This document shows positions 63,884-64,000 of a DNA stretch of 64,000 nucleotides, piece after piece. Position 1 is the stretch's first letter, and each line of letters opens with the position of its first letter. Under the pieces are notes generated by a model. That model saw nothing but the letters and a program-made list of their open reading frames with translations, searched no databases and was not told the DNA's origin. The stretch lies in the NCBI GenBank assembly GCA_965250025.1, contig OZ252283.1:3596001-3660000 (forward strand), written 5' to 3'. A program made the translations under genes and the position numbers. This DNA is from CBDDLD01 sp965250025. Its GTDB lineage: Bacteria; Bacteroidota; Bacteroidia; Flavobacteriales; Flavobacteriaceae.

Positions 63884-63917
63884 CAAATGTAAAAAGATTT
63901 TAACCATCTTGAAACAA
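63884..63917 (-). promoter_or_regulatory. Promoter upstream of serS
   Basis: Minus-strand TACATTTG (63884-63891) with TTG (63915-63917) 23 bases upstream. Both elements of the Bacteroidota promoter are present, about 60 bases before the serS start. Confidence 0.48.
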
Positions 63918-63925
63918 AATGGTTT

Positions 63926-64000
63926 CTATTTTGAAGGCAAGATCCAATTACTATGGCGTAAGGCACTCCATTCTACATCAGCAAGGTTGACTTCTGGATC
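63926..64000 (-). CDS. C-terminal end of an unidentified gene
   Basis: The last 75 bases are open on the minus strand as 24 codons and a TAG stop (reading DPEVNLADVEWSALRHSNWI, then LPSK). The gene begins beyond the right edge. The short piece is compatible with a real protein end, but no family can be named. It is directly upstream of the serS promoter. Confidence 0.45.
   Translation of the reverse strand, partial: DPEVNLADVEWSALRHSNWILPSK

Overview
The window is an AT-rich stretch of a Flavobacteriaceae (Bacteroidota) chromosome. Support for this: two secreted proteins end in type IX secretion sorting domains (type B at the left edge, type A at 41921-44008). There is a complete moxR-DUF58-batABCDE operon. 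Several genes have families typical of the phylum (DUF4286, DUF4199, DUF6428, DUF1800/DUF1501, carboxypeptidase-like regulatory domain). Many genes lack a Shine-Dalgarno but have TAnnTTTG boxes, the Bacteroidota -7 element. The exact genus cannot be read from the sequence. No tRNA, rRNA, CRISPR array, transposase or phage structural gene was seen.

Layout. 1-8690: end of a large T9SS-secreted protein, then a minus-strand run of an ABM monooxygenase, an SH3 protein, a 1859-residue alpha-2-macroglobulin lipoprotein and an isoaspartyl peptidase. 8809-10362: an ALDH7-type dehydrogenase. 10363-13082: a gene-poor accessory stretch with a candidate small RNA, a 36-residue basic peptide gene with its own terminator, a small gene behind a duplicated 16-bp motif, an orphan 326-residue protein and a ten-unit 21-bp tandem repeat. 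13083-15572: a lipoprotein ending in a GH19-like lytic domain, a small lipoprotein after it, and a structured spacer. 15631-18197: the DUF1800/DUF1501 pair. 18405-21217: AlbA_2 protein, SDR and aldo/keto reductase. 21383-30500: the moxR/bat operon, followed by a SulP transporter. 32441-41837: housekeeping genes (CvpA, pheS, gpsA, a TlpA-like protein, mfd). 41921-49407: a beta-helix protein, an HxlR/DJ-1/F420-reductase-like cassette, a TerB-like protein, fbp, a frameshifted GNAT gene and aspartate kinase. 49430-53614: an OlsF-like acyltransferase fusion, a cell-surface protein and a short ars operon under a perfect 32-bp palindrome. 53659-64000: TM2 protein, a VOC/DUF1801/DUF4199 run with a second frameshift, a LuxR-type regulator, D-2-hydroxyacid dehydrogenase plus cupin, mgtE, rsmA, DUF4286, a TPR lipoprotein-like protein and serS.

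The best leads are: (1) the 10.57-11.18 kb interval, which reads as two short transcripts, one with no ORF and one carrying a 36-residue basic peptide behind two mutually exclusive hairpins; (2) the GH19 lipoprotein and its small partner, which look like a secreted lytic effector and a candidate protector; (3) the divergent 21-bp repeat array just upstream of that lipoprotein; (4) two single-base frameshifts in otherwise intact operon genes, either real lesions or consensus errors; (5) an ars operon that has regulator, DUF6428 and reductase but no visible arsenite pump.
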